The position numbers were made by a program, and so were the translations under genes. Source: Agreia bicolorata (GTDB taxonomy: Bacteria > Actinomycetota > Actinomycetes > Actinomycetales > Microbacteriaceae). From it: DNA of 64,000 bases. The notes beneath the pieces are model-generated. The model was not told the origin of the DNA, made no database searches, and worked only from the letters and a program-made list of their open reading frames with translations. Positions 31,212 through 39,352 of this stretch are shown in pieces. The stretch is taken from contig NZ_JYFC01000002.1 in assembly GCF_000938265.1 (NCBI RefSeq), forward strand, positions 310,001-374,000, written 5' to 3'. Numbering within the stretch: position 1 is the first letter of the stretch; every line of letters begins with the position of its first letter.

Positions 31212-32648
31212 ATGTCTGACGCACTTCTCGGCACCCGCGCACTTCGTTCCCTTCTTGGCGACTGGAAAGACGGCGGCGGGCCGCTGTATCAGGCGCTGTT
31301 CGACCGCATCCGACTTCTCGTTCTCGACGGCCGCATACCGGCCGGCACGAGGCTCCCCGCCGAGCGCGAGCTGGCGCAGGCGCTCGAGGTGAGTCGCACC
31401 CTGGTCACCAGCGCGTATCGCGAGCTGCGCGAGGGCGGGTATACCACGAGTGTCAGAGGCTCGGGCAGCGTGACCCGCGTGCCCGGCCGGGCGAGCCTGG
31501 CCGTCGACGCCGGGGGAGCGTTCCTCGACTTCACCAAGGCCGTGATGCCCGCGTGCCCTGGTATCGCCCTCGCAACGCAGCAGTCGCTGGAGGATTTCGG
31601 CCGCTACCTGCAGGGCCCGGGCTACAACTTCGAGGGAATTCCTGAGCTGCGCGACGCCGTGGCGGAGCGGTATACGGCGCGCGGTCTGCCGACGACCAGC
31701 GATCAGATACTCGTCACCACGGGTGCGCAGGCCGCAATTGCCCTGCTGTCGAGGGTGCTGCTCAGTCGCGGCGACCGTGCCCTCGTCGAGCTGCCGAGCT
31801 ATCCGCACGCGTATGAGGCTCTCGCCCTGGCGGGGGCGAGGCTCGTGCCGGTGAGCGTCACGCCAGGCGAAGGGTGGGACGAGTCGGCGCTCGAGCAGCT
31901 CATGCGTCGCACGACTCCCGCCGTGGGATACCTCATGCCCGACTTTCACAACCCCACGGGCGAGTCGATGTCTGCCGAGCTGCGCGAGCGCACCATCGAC
32001 CAGGCGATGCGAGCGGGAACGACGTTGCTCATCGACGAGACCTCCGGCGAGCTCGACATCGACCGCGAGGGCAGCTTTCTGCCGTTTGCCTCATACGCGA
32101 CACCGGGAGACGAACGCAGCGTGGTCACGATCGGTTCCGTCGGCAAGACCATCTGGGACGGCCTGCGTGTCGGCTGGATTCGCGCGGAACCCGGGCTCAT
32201 CCGCACCCTCGCCGCGGCACGGCCCGCGAGTGACCTCGGCACGCCCGTTCTCGAACAGCTCATCGTCACGCGCATGCTCGCCGACATGCCGGCCATTCTC
32301 GAGGGTCGTCGCGAGCAGCTCCGAGCCGGGCGCGATCGACTGCAGCAACTCGTCGCCGGCAGTTTTCCGTCGTGGAGCGCGCCCCCGGTGGCCGGCGGCA
32401 TCGCCAGTTGGGTGGGACTCGGATCGCCCGTGTCATCGCAGCTCGCGCTCGCCGCGCGCGCCGAGGGGCTTCTCATCACCGCCGGGCCGCGCTTCGGGCT
32501 CGACGGCGCCCTCGAACGGTTTCTGCGCATCCCGCTCGGCTACCCGACGGCGCAACTCGAACAGGGCATGGATGCGCTGGGCCGGGCCTGGCAGGCGATC
32601 ATGCGCAATCCCGTGCCCGGGGCGCAGGCGTTCGGCGACGTCGCCTGA
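31212..32648 (+). CDS. MocR-type regulator (GntR winged helix fused to class I aminotransferase fold), YczR-like
   Basis: This 478-residue protein has a GntR winged helix (PLYQALFDRIRLLVLDGRIPAGTRLPAERELAQALEVSRTLVTSAYRELREGGY) and a linker. A fold-type I aminotransferase domain follows with TTGAQAAIALLSRVLL, YLMPDFHNPTG and the PLP-binding lysine in IGSVGKTIWDGLRVGW. MocR proteins use PLP or its derivatives as effectors. The divergent yczE gene indicates it is the YczR type that controls yczE. It probably also controls its own expression through the dyad upstream. Confidence 0.9.
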   Translation: MSDALLGTRALRSLLGDWKDGGGPLYQALFDRIRLLVLDGRIPAGTRLPAERELAQALEVSRTLVTSAYRELREGGYTTSVRGSGSVTRVPGRASLAVDAGGAFLDFTKAVMPACPGIALATQQSLEDFGRYLQGPGYNFEGIPELRDAVAERYTARGLPTTSDQILVTTGAQAAIALLSRVLLSRGDRALVELPSYPHAYEALALAGARLVPVSVTPGEGWDESALEQLMRRTTPAVGYLMPDFHNPTGESMSAELRERTIDQAMRAGTTLLIDETSGELDIDREGSFLPFASYATPGDERSVVTIGSVGKTIWDGLRVGWIRAEPGLIRTLAAARPASDLGTPVLEQLIVTRMLADMPAILEGRREQLRAGRDRLQQLVAGSFPSWSAPPVAGGIASWVGLGSPVSSQLALAARAEGLLITAGPRFGLDGALERFLRIPLGYPTAQLEQGMDALGRAWQAIMRNPVPGAQAFGDVA

Positions 32649-32668
32649 GCCCTCAATCCGGTAGCTGA

Positions 32669-33025
32669 CTAGGCAAGTGGGGGATCGGGAACTTCGGTCG
32701 GTTCGTCGAGATCGGGGTAGTCGGACGTGCTGCTCGAGGCGACCGGACGAGGCGCCTGAAGGTGGCCCGTCTTCTCGCGGATCTTCTCCACGAGCTCAAG
32801 ATCCACCGGGTCTTCGGTCGAGGTCTCGACCTCTTCGACGATGAACTGGCTGGCGGGGCCGAGCAGCAACTGCGTGTGAACCAGCACGCCGGCGTCGTTG
32901 ATGCTGGGCACCTGAAGGGTGTCGCTGGATTCCTGTCGGGCGAGTTCGCTCGCGTATTCGAGGATGGCATCCGCCACTTGGTCACCGGTCACGACGGTGC
33001 CGCCGCTGTAGAGGATACGTTTCAT
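32669..33025 (-). CDS. 118-residue protein of unknown function
   Basis: ATG 33025 with AAGGATC upstream starts MKRILYSGGTVVTGDQVADA. The protein is soluble and acidic, with predicted alpha/beta content to about residue 85 (ILEYASELARQ, DAGVLVHTQLLLGPASQFIVEEVE, DLELVEKIREKTG). A Pro/Ser/Asp-rich tail follows. No known domain is recognised. It is divergent from the RND exporter gene and convergent with the MocR gene. Confidence 0.7.
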   Translation of the reverse strand: MKRILYSGGTVVTGDQVADAILEYASELARQESSDTLQVPSINDAGVLVHTQLLLGPASQFIVEEVETSTEDPVDLELVEKIREKTGHLQAPRPVASSSTSDYPDLDEPTEVPDPPLA

Positions 33026-33185
33026 GCTCTGATCCTTGCGGGGATCGTTGCGAGCCACAACACCTTGCGCTGCTGGGTTGTTCGCCGTAAGCGTGGCCTC
33101 GTGAATGCGGCGTGAACGAGGCCGGATGTCATAGTTGACACAGATCGCGAAACGGTCGCCGCACCGCTCGACAGAAGGTAGCCCT

Positions 33186-36100
33186 GTGCATTTTCTCGCC
33201 ATTCTCAGCATGAAGAACCGTGCGTTGATCGCCCTCGTCACGATTGTGGCGGCCGTGTTCGGCGGCCTTGCGCTGACGAGTTTGAAGCAGGAGCTCATTC
33301 CGTCGATCGAGTTTCCGCAGCTCGCCGTGCTGACCAACTACCCCGGAGCATCGCCGGAGGTCGTCAACGACGACGTCTCCGTTCCGATCGAGACCGCCAT
33401 CCAGGGCGTCGCCGGAATCGAGACCACCACGGCCACGTCGAGCACGAATCTCTCGATCATCAGCGCCACCTTCACATACGGCACCAACCTCGCGACCGCC
33501 GAGCAGAAGATCAACCAGGCGATCAACCGCATCAAGTCGACCCTGCCCGAAGACCTCGACCCTCAGGTGCTCTCGGGTGGCATCGATGACTTTCCTGTTG
33601 TGCAGATCGCCGTGACTCCGGCGGATGGAGTCACCGACACGAAAGCGCTTGCGGCCCTTCTTCGCGCCAACACCCTGCCCGACATCACCGACGTGGCCGG
33701 CGTGCGCGATGCCCAGCTGGTGGGCGACATCGGTCAGCGAGTGACGATCACGCCAAACTCCGAGGCGCTTGCCCGGGCGGGTCTGTCGACGCAGGCGATT
33801 CGGGATGCCGTCAAGAACAATGGACTGCTGATTCCCGCGGGCTCGCTCACCGAGAATGACAAGACACTCTCTGTGCAGGCCGGAACGAAGCTCACGAGCG
33901 TGGCCGACATCCAGGGTCTGCCTCTCGGGGGAGCGCTGAAGCCCGAGGGCGGTGCCTACACGATCGCCGACGTGGCGTCGGTCGCACTGACCGATAACCC
34001 GGTCACGTCGATCTCGCGCGTCGACGGCAAGCCCGCTCTCACCATCGCCATCACGAAGCTGCCGGCGGCGAACACCGTAGAGGTGTCGAACGCCGTTCAA
34101 GATCTGCTGCCGAAGCTCAAGACCGCTCTCGACGGTGCCACCTTCACGGTGGTGTTCGATCAGGCGCCCTACATTCAGCAGTCGATTCAGTCGCTCACCG
34201 AAGAAGGGCTGCTCGGTCTCTTCTTCGCGGTCGTCGTGATCCTCGTGTTCCTGCTGTCGATCCGGTCGACGCTCGTGACCGCGATCTCGATCCCCACCTC
34301 GTTGCTCATCACGTTCATCGGCCTGCAGACCGCGGGGTACTCGCTCAACATCCTCACCCTCGGCGCACTGACGATCGCCATCGGCCGGGTGGTCGACGAC
34401 TCCATTGTGGTTATCGAGAACATCCGAAGGCATCTGGCCTCGCCCGATGGGGTCGCCCGCATGCAGGGCGGCACCGACCGGGCAGGGGCCGCGAGAGCCG
34501 CCATCATCGTCGAGGCCGTTCGAGAGGTGGCCGGCGCCATCACTGCATCGACGATCACGACGGTCGCCGTCTTCCTGCCGATCTCGTTCGTCGAGGGAAC
34601 CACCGGCGAACTCTTCCGGCCGTTCGCGCTGACGGTCACCATCGCGTTGCTCGCCTCCCTCATCGTGGCGCTCACGATCGTGCCCGTGCTCGCATACTGG
34701 TTCCTCCGTTCGCGCAAGCCGAAGAGCCACGCGCACGACATCGCATCCGCCCCCACCGCGCCGGTCGACCCGGTCACCGGGCTCGAGTCGCGCCGTGCCC
34801 GAAGGCAGGAGCAGCTGGTCGTCGAGGAGGAGAAGCCGTCGGCGCTGCAGAAGCGTTATCTGCCTGTTCTTGAGGCGACTCTGAAGCGGCCGGTGATCAC
34901 TCTCGTATCGGCGGCGCTCCTGCTGCTGCTCACTCTTGGGCTGACCCCGTTCATGAAGACGAACTTCTTGGGCTCGAGCGGCCAGAACACTCTGACGGTC
35001 ACGCAGACGGTACCCGTCGGCACGAGCCTGGATGCGCAGAACACGGCCGCGCAGTCGGTCGAGAAGGCGCTGCTCGGCATCAAGGGCATCAAGGCGGTGC
35101 AGCTCAGCATCGGCTCGAGCGGCTCCGCACTGCGCGACGCCTTCGTGGGCGGTGGTGCAGGGGCGATCACCTACTCGATCACAACCGACGAGAGCGCAGA
35201 TCAGGATGCGCTCGCCGATACCGTGCGCAAGACGCTGGAGAAGACCAGCGACGCCGGCGACATCCAGGTGGCAGCCTCGGCCGGTTTCGGAACGTCGAGC
35301 GATATCGCCATCGACGTGACCGCGACCAGCGCGGCCGACCTGCAGACGGCATCCGATGCCATTCTGGCCAAGGTCTCGAAGCTTGACGCGATCACGCAGA
35401 GCGAGAGCAACCTCAGCAACTCGAGGCCCTATATCGCCGTCACGGTCGACCGGGTCAAGGCGACGGAGGCCGGGCTCAGCGAGACTATCGTGGGCGGCAT
35501 CGTGTCGCAGGCGATGCAGCCGCAGACCCTCGGCACGATTTTCATCGACGACACGAGCTACTCGATCTACATTCAGTCGCAGACTTCGCCGGCAACCGTC
35601 GCAGACCTCGCTGCGCTGCAGATTCCCACCGTTGCAGGCCCGGTTCGACTCGACTCGCTGGCGGCGGTCGCGACGGTCGATGGGCCGGCGTCGATCACGA
35701 CGGTCAAGGGAGTTCGCACCGCCACGATCACGGCGACGCCGGCGAGCGACAATCTCGGTACGGCCAGCGCCGAGGTGCAGGCGGCTGTCAATGACACCAA
35801 GCTACCCGCCGGGGCGACAGCGTCTCTGGGCGGCGTGACCAGCGACCAGGGCGATGCCTTCAGCCAGCTCGGAATCGCACTGCTTGTGGCGATCCTGATC
35901 GTTTACGTGGTCATGGTGGCCACGTTCCGCAGCTTGCTGCAGCCGCTGCTGCTGCTCGTCTCGGTGCCCTTCGCGGCGACCGGCGCGATCATTCTGCAGC
36001 TCGTGTCGGGCATCCCGCTCGGTGTGCCCTCGATCATCGGCGTGCTGATGCTCATTGGAATCGTGGTGACGAACGCCATCGTTCTCATCGACCTCGTGAA

Positions 36101-36413
36101 CCAGTATCGCGACAAGGGGCGCTCGGTGCGCGAGGCGCTGACCGAGGGGGCTAGTCGACGTCTCCGGCCCATTCTCATGACGGCACTCGCCACGATCTTT
36201 GCCCTGCTGCCCATGGCGGTCGGCCTCACCGGTCACGGCGGTTTCATCTCGCAGCCGCTCGCACTCGTTGTCATCGGCGGCCTCATCTCCTCGACCGTGC
36301 TGACGCTGCTTGTGCTTCCGGTGCTGTACTCGGTGGTCTATGGCGCGCTCGAGCGGCGTGCTGAGCGCCGTGTCGAGCGAGAAGAGGGTGACAAAAAGCC
36401 CGCCGACGTGTAA
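33186..36413 (+). CDS. RND-superfamily efflux permease (AcrB/SwrC-like)
   Basis: This 1075-residue protein starts at GTG 33186 after AGAAGG. The first helix is MKNRALIALVTIVAAVFGGLAL, followed by a large porter loop (PQLAVLTNYPGASPEVVNDDVSVPIE). Segments 2-6 include IAIGRVVDDSIVVIENIRRHL with the proton-relay Asp pair of helix 4 and ITASTITTVAVFLPISFVEG. A second half repeats the layout and ends LIGIVVTNAIVLIDLVNQYRDKG. It resembles the SwrC/YerP class of Gram-positive RND exporters. No membrane-fusion or outer-membrane partner is nearby, as expected in a monoderm. A TTGACA hexamer lies at 33135. Confidence 0.93.
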   Translation: MHFLAILSMKNRALIALVTIVAAVFGGLALTSLKQELIPSIEFPQLAVLTNYPGASPEVVNDDVSVPIETAIQGVAGIETTTATSSTNLSIISATFTYGTNLATAEQKINQAINRIKSTLPEDLDPQVLSGGIDDFPVVQIAVTPADGVTDTKALAALLRANTLPDITDVAGVRDAQLVGDIGQRVTITPNSEALARAGLSTQAIRDAVKNNGLLIPAGSLTENDKTLSVQAGTKLTSVADIQGLPLGGALKPEGGAYTIADVASVALTDNPVTSISRVDGKPALTIAITKLPAANTVEVSNAVQDLLPKLKTALDGATFTVVFDQAPYIQQSIQSLTEEGLLGLFFAVVVILVFLLSIRSTLVTAISIPTSLLITFIGLQTAGYSLNILTLGALTIAIGRVVDDSIVVIENIRRHLASPDGVARMQGGTDRAGAARAAIIVEAVREVAGAITASTITTVAVFLPISFVEGTTGELFRPFALTVTIALLASLIVALTIVPVLAYWFLRSRKPKSHAHDIASAPTAPVDPVTGLESRRARRQEQLVVEEEKPSALQKRYLPVLEATLKRPVITLVSAALLLLLTLGLTPFMKTNFLGSSGQNTLTVTQTVPVGTSLDAQNTAAQSVEKALLGIKGIKAVQLSIGSSGSALRDAFVGGGAGAITYSITTDESADQDALADTVRKTLEKTSDAGDIQVAASAGFGTSSDIAIDVTATSAADLQTASDAILAKVSKLDAITQSESNLSNSRPYIAVTVDRVKATEAGLSETIVGGIVSQAMQPQTLGTIFIDDTSYSIYIQSQTSPATVADLAALQIPTVAGPVRLDSLAAVATVDGPASITTVKGVRTATITATPASDNLGTASAEVQAAVNDTKLPAGATASLGGVTSDQGDAFSQLGIALLVAILIVYVVMVATFRSLLQPLLLLVSVPFAATGAIILQLVSGIPLGVPSIIGVLMLIGIVVTNAIVLIDLVNQYRDKGRSVREALTEGASRRLRPILMTALATIFALLPMAVGLTGHGGFISQPLALVVIGGLISSTVLTLLVLPVLYSVVYGALERRAERRVEREEGDKKPADV

Positions 36414-36669
36414 CGTTTACAGGTCGGCTCTAGACACCGCGATTTCGTCGCGGAAGGGTTTGTAAGTCTGGTGGGCCGGTTTTCCTTTGTCAGTGTATGG
36501 ACGCACTGGCCAGCGGTCATTCGTGATGTATACGAATATCCCCGTTGATCACAAGGAATTGTCAACGTATGACACGGCCCCGGACTGAAGATATTCCGGG
36601 TTCTAGCGAAGTTACAACCAATTCCGGTTGTCGTTTTGCCATGCAATCTAATAAAACCCGGAAAGTACC
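36414..36669 (+). other. 256-bp relatively AT-rich leader region of the RNA helicase gene
   Basis: This gap between the RND exporter and the DEAD-box gene is clearly more AT-rich than its surroundings and holds no convincing gene. It carries a possible sigma-70 promoter at 36545-36573. A long leader is common ahead of cold-induced RNA helicase genes; no known thermosensor fold was identified by eye. Confidence 0.5.
36545..36573 (+). promoter_or_regulatory. candidate sigma-70 promoter for the DEAD-box helicase gene
   Basis: TTGATC at 36545 and TATGAC at 36568 are separated by 17 bp. This would give a leader of about 90 nt. The match to consensus is partial (four of six in each box). Confidence 0.35.
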
Positions 36670-38751
36670 ATGCCTAAATCCAATAAATCCGGCGGCTTCA
36701 AGCCCGCTAAGAACTACGTGCCGAACGGCTCGAAGTCGGGCAGCAAGTCGCCCGGTCACCGCGGCTACCAGGCCGCTCCCGCATCCGGCGCCCCGAAGAA
36801 GGCCCGCTGGAACGCCGACGAGCGCGCCGCGCGCTCCTCCGAGCGTCCCGCCTACAGCAACGAGCGCCCGTCTTATGGCGATCGTCCACAGCGTTCTGAG
36901 CGTCCCTCTTATGGTGACCGTCCTGCACGCACCGAGCGTCCGTCGTACGGTGACCGTCCGCAGCGCAGCAACGACCGTCCTTCGTATGGTGATCGTTCGG
37001 CTCGCACGGAGCGCCCCGCCTACGGTGATCGGCCGCAGCGTTCCGAGCGCCCCTCCTACGGCGACCGCACCGAACGCCCGTCTTATGGTGACCGTCCGCA
37101 GCGTTCAGAGCGTCCCTCTTATGGTGACCGTCCTGCACGCACCGAGCGCCCTTCGTACGGTGACCGTCCGCAGCGCAGCAACGACCGTCCTTCGTATGGA
37201 GATCGTTCGGCGCGCACGGAGCGTCCGTCGTACAGTGACCGCCCGGCACGCACCGAGCGCCCTTCGTACGGTGACCGTCCGCAGCGTTCCGAGCGCCCTT
37301 CCTATGGAGACCGCACCGAGCGCCCGTCGTATGGCGATCGTCCCCAGCGCAGCAACGACCGTCCGTCGTACGGTGATCGTCCGGCACGCACGGAGCGTCC
37401 TTCCTACGGTGATCGCCCCGCGCGCACGGAGCGCCCCTCCTACGGTGACCGCCCGCAGCGCAGCAACGACCGCGGCTCGGACTTCTACCCGAAGCGCGAC
37501 GACCGCCCCTCCGCCGGACACGCGCCGGTAGACGACGTTGTGCTCGAGCGCCTCGAGGCTCAGGCCACGACGGCTATCGAGGTCGAGGGCGTTTCGTTCA
37601 AGGACCTCGGTCTTGGCGACAACATCGAGCGCCAGCTGCAGTCGATGGGAGCCCTCAGCCCGTTCCCGATCCAGGCTGCCACCATTCCCGACGTGCTCGC
37701 CGGAAAAGACGTGCTCGGACGCGGCAAGACCGGATCAGGCAAGACCATCGCCTTCGGCGCCCCGGTCGTCGAGCGTCTTATGGAGAACGGCGGAGCAAAG
37801 GGCCGCAAGCCCGGTCGTCTTCCCCGCGCCCTCATTCTCGCCCCGACCCGCGAACTCGCCATGCAGATCGACCGCACGGTGCAGCCCATCGCTCGCGCCG
37901 TCGGCCTGAACACCACCACGGTGTTCGGCGGCGTGCCGCAGTTCAAGCAGGTCTCCGCGCTCCAGCGTGGAACCGACATCATCATCGCGACCCCTGGCCG
38001 CCTTGAAGACCTCGTGGAGCAGGGTCGCCTCGACCTCTCCAAGGTCACCATCACGGTGCTCGACGAGGCCGACCACATGTGCGACCTGGGCTTCCTCGAG
38101 CCGGTGCAGCGCATCCTGCGTCTGGTCGCCGACGGCGGACAGCGTCTGCTGTTCTCGGCAACGCTCGACAAGGGCGTGGCCCAGCTGGTCAACGAGTTCC
38201 TCGTGAACCCGTCGGTGCACGAGGTCGCCGGTGAAGACCAGGCCTCCTCCACGATCGACCACCGTGTGCTGCTGATCGAGCAGCGCGACAAGCGCGAGAT
38301 CATCCAGCAGCTTGCCTCGGGCCCCGGCAAGACCCTGGTCTTCGCCCGCACCCGCGCCTTCGCCGAAGAGCTGGCCGACCAGCTCGACGACGCCGGCATC
38401 CCGGCAACCAGCCTGCACGGAGACCTCAACCAGTCGCGCCGCACGCGCAACCTGCAGCTGCTCACCAGCGGCCGGGTCAACGTGCTGGTCGCGACCGATG
38501 TCGCCGCCCGCGGCATTCACGTCGACGACATCAACCTGGTCATCCAGGCCGATGCGCCCGACGAGTACAAGACCTACCTGCACCGTTCCGGCCGCACCGG
38601 CCGCGCGGGCAAGAAGGGCATGGTCATCACGCTCATCAACCGCTCACGCCAGCGTCGTATGGACGAGCTGCTCGGCCGCGCCGAGATTCGCGCGAACACC
38701 GTGAACGCCCGCCCGGGTGACCAGCTGCTCGACGACCTGCGCAGCGTGTAG
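36670..38751 (+). CDS. DEAD-box ATP-dependent RNA helicase with N-terminal Arg/Tyr/Gly/Asp repeat tail
   Basis: This is a 693-residue protein. Residues ~1-55 are basic and residues ~57-272 are an imperfect repeat of ERPSYGDRP with QRS/ART variations. The helicase core follows: Q motif (SPFPIQAATIPDVLAGKDVLG), motif I GKTGSGKT (~350), PTRELAMQ, TPGRLEDL, DEAD (~464), SAT, ATDVAARGIHVDDINLVIQ and HRSGRTGRAG (~637). RNA duplex unwinding in ribosome assembly or mRNA decay is the usual role. CsdA-like cold-shock helicases have such tails at the C terminus; here it is N-terminal. The Arg/Tyr-rich, RGG-like tail suggests RNA binding or condensate formation (inference). Confidence 0.93.
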   Translation: MPKSNKSGGFKPAKNYVPNGSKSGSKSPGHRGYQAAPASGAPKKARWNADERAARSSERPAYSNERPSYGDRPQRSERPSYGDRPARTERPSYGDRPQRSNDRPSYGDRSARTERPAYGDRPQRSERPSYGDRTERPSYGDRPQRSERPSYGDRPARTERPSYGDRPQRSNDRPSYGDRSARTERPSYSDRPARTERPSYGDRPQRSERPSYGDRTERPSYGDRPQRSNDRPSYGDRPARTERPSYGDRPARTERPSYGDRPQRSNDRGSDFYPKRDDRPSAGHAPVDDVVLERLEAQATTAIEVEGVSFKDLGLGDNIERQLQSMGALSPFPIQAATIPDVLAGKDVLGRGKTGSGKTIAFGAPVVERLMENGGAKGRKPGRLPRALILAPTRELAMQIDRTVQPIARAVGLNTTTVFGGVPQFKQVSALQRGTDIIIATPGRLEDLVEQGRLDLSKVTITVLDEADHMCDLGFLEPVQRILRLVADGGQRLLFSATLDKGVAQLVNEFLVNPSVHEVAGEDQASSTIDHRVLLIEQRDKREIIQQLASGPGKTLVFARTRAFAEELADQLDDAGIPATSLHGDLNQSRRTRNLQLLTSGRVNVLVATDVAARGIHVDDINLVIQADAPDEYKTYLHRSGRTGRAGKKGMVITLINRSRQRRMDELLGRAEIRANTVNARPGDQLLDDLRSV
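36832..37479 (+). repeat. minisatellite-like coding repeat in the helicase N terminus
   Basis: About 20 imperfect units encode variants of ERPSYGDRPQRS / ERPSYGDRPART / NDRPSYGDR. Larger blocks recur: the stretch around 36900-37000 reappears near 37100-37200. Codon choice varies between units (TCTTAT, TCGTAC, TCCTAC for Ser-Tyr). Confidence 0.85.
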
Positions 38752-38783
38752 TCACACCTGCACTTCCTGCCACAGCGGCAACG

Positions 38784-38820
38784 CGAAGCGCCCCCATCCG
38801 TTCTGGATGGGGGCGCTTCG
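38784..38820 (+). terminator. strong hairpin terminator after the helicase gene
   Basis: A perfect 16-bp stem (CGAAGCGCCCCCATCC and its complement) with a 5-nt GTTCT loop lies 32 bp past the stop and is followed by TCGTTCTCG. Confidence 0.85.
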
Positions 38821-38860
38821 TCGTTCTCGCGGAGGTTGTTCGGCCTATTCGCTTGGCGCA

Positions 38861-38892
38861 AATCGACCCACTATCGCGAAATTGGGTCGATT
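38861..38892. terminator. second inverted repeat between convergent genes
   Basis: AATCGACCCA and TGGGTCGATT pair across a 12-nt loop, followed by TCTCGTC. It lies between the helicase terminator and the convergent VOC gene, whose stop is 47 bp further on, so it could terminate the opposing transcript. Confidence 0.5.
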
Positions 38893-38938
38893 CTCGTCAA
38901 ATGGATGATGTCGAGGGGCGCGGATGTTGCGAAGGGGC

Positions 38939-39343
38939 TCAGCGGGCGTCGAGGGGGATGAGTGGCTTATCGGCTCGCACCTTCATCTGCTGCACAGCCC
39001 AGCTGTTTTCGTCGGGGTCGTCGAAGAAGAAGAATGTGCCTCCATCGCGCTCGGAGTCGAAGATGCTGAGCTCGCTTACCTCGACACCCCGCGACAGAAG
39101 CTGCTCTCGTGCGGCCGTGGCGTCGGAGACCACGAGCTGCAGTCCCTTCATCGAGCCGGGCTGCATCTGCGACATGCCCAGAACGATCGAGCATCCCGAC
39201 CCTGGCGGGGTGAGCTGCACCACGCGCATCTGCTCTGTCTGCACGTCATGATCGAGTGCGAAGCCGAGCTGATCGCGGTAGAACGCGATCGAGCGGTCGA
39301 TGTCGGCAACGGGAAGAACGATGACTTCGAGGGTCCAGTCCAT
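38939..39343 (-). CDS. single-domain VOC (glyoxalase-fold) protein
   Basis: This 134-residue protein starts MDWTLEVIVLPVADIDRSIAFYRDQLGF and ends with SWAVQQMKV, giving the beta-alpha-beta-beta-beta repeat of the VOC superfamily. FFFFDDPDENSW supplies a candidate acidic metal ligand. Proteins of this shape include glyoxalases, bleomycin-type binding proteins and unknown dioxygenase relatives, so function is open. It begins 10 bp upstream of nothing but itself and lies directly after an ABC exporter operon on the same strand (9-bp gap). Confidence 0.8.
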   Translation of the reverse strand: MDWTLEVIVLPVADIDRSIAFYRDQLGFALDHDVQTEQMRVVQLTPPGSGCSIVLGMSQMQPGSMKGLQLVVSDATAAREQLLSRGVEVSELSIFDSERDGGTFFFFDDPDENSWAVQQMKVRADKPLIPLDAR

Positions 39344-39352
39344 GGTGGCTAC

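Noticed and set aside
33129-34736. 535-codon open frame antisense to the RND exporter
   Set aside because: Its composition is that of an antisense shadow (Arg/Asp/Gly/His runs), and the sense frame encodes a canonical RND permease.
36545-37531. 328-codon Arg/Ser/Thr-rich frame overlapping the helicase repeats
   Set aside because: It is the +1 shadow of the ERPSYGDRP repeat; its low-complexity translation comes from the repeat itself.
38784-38892. CRISPR-like short array from two inverted repeats
   Set aside because: The two repeats differ in sequence and there is no spacer series; they are terminators between convergent genes.
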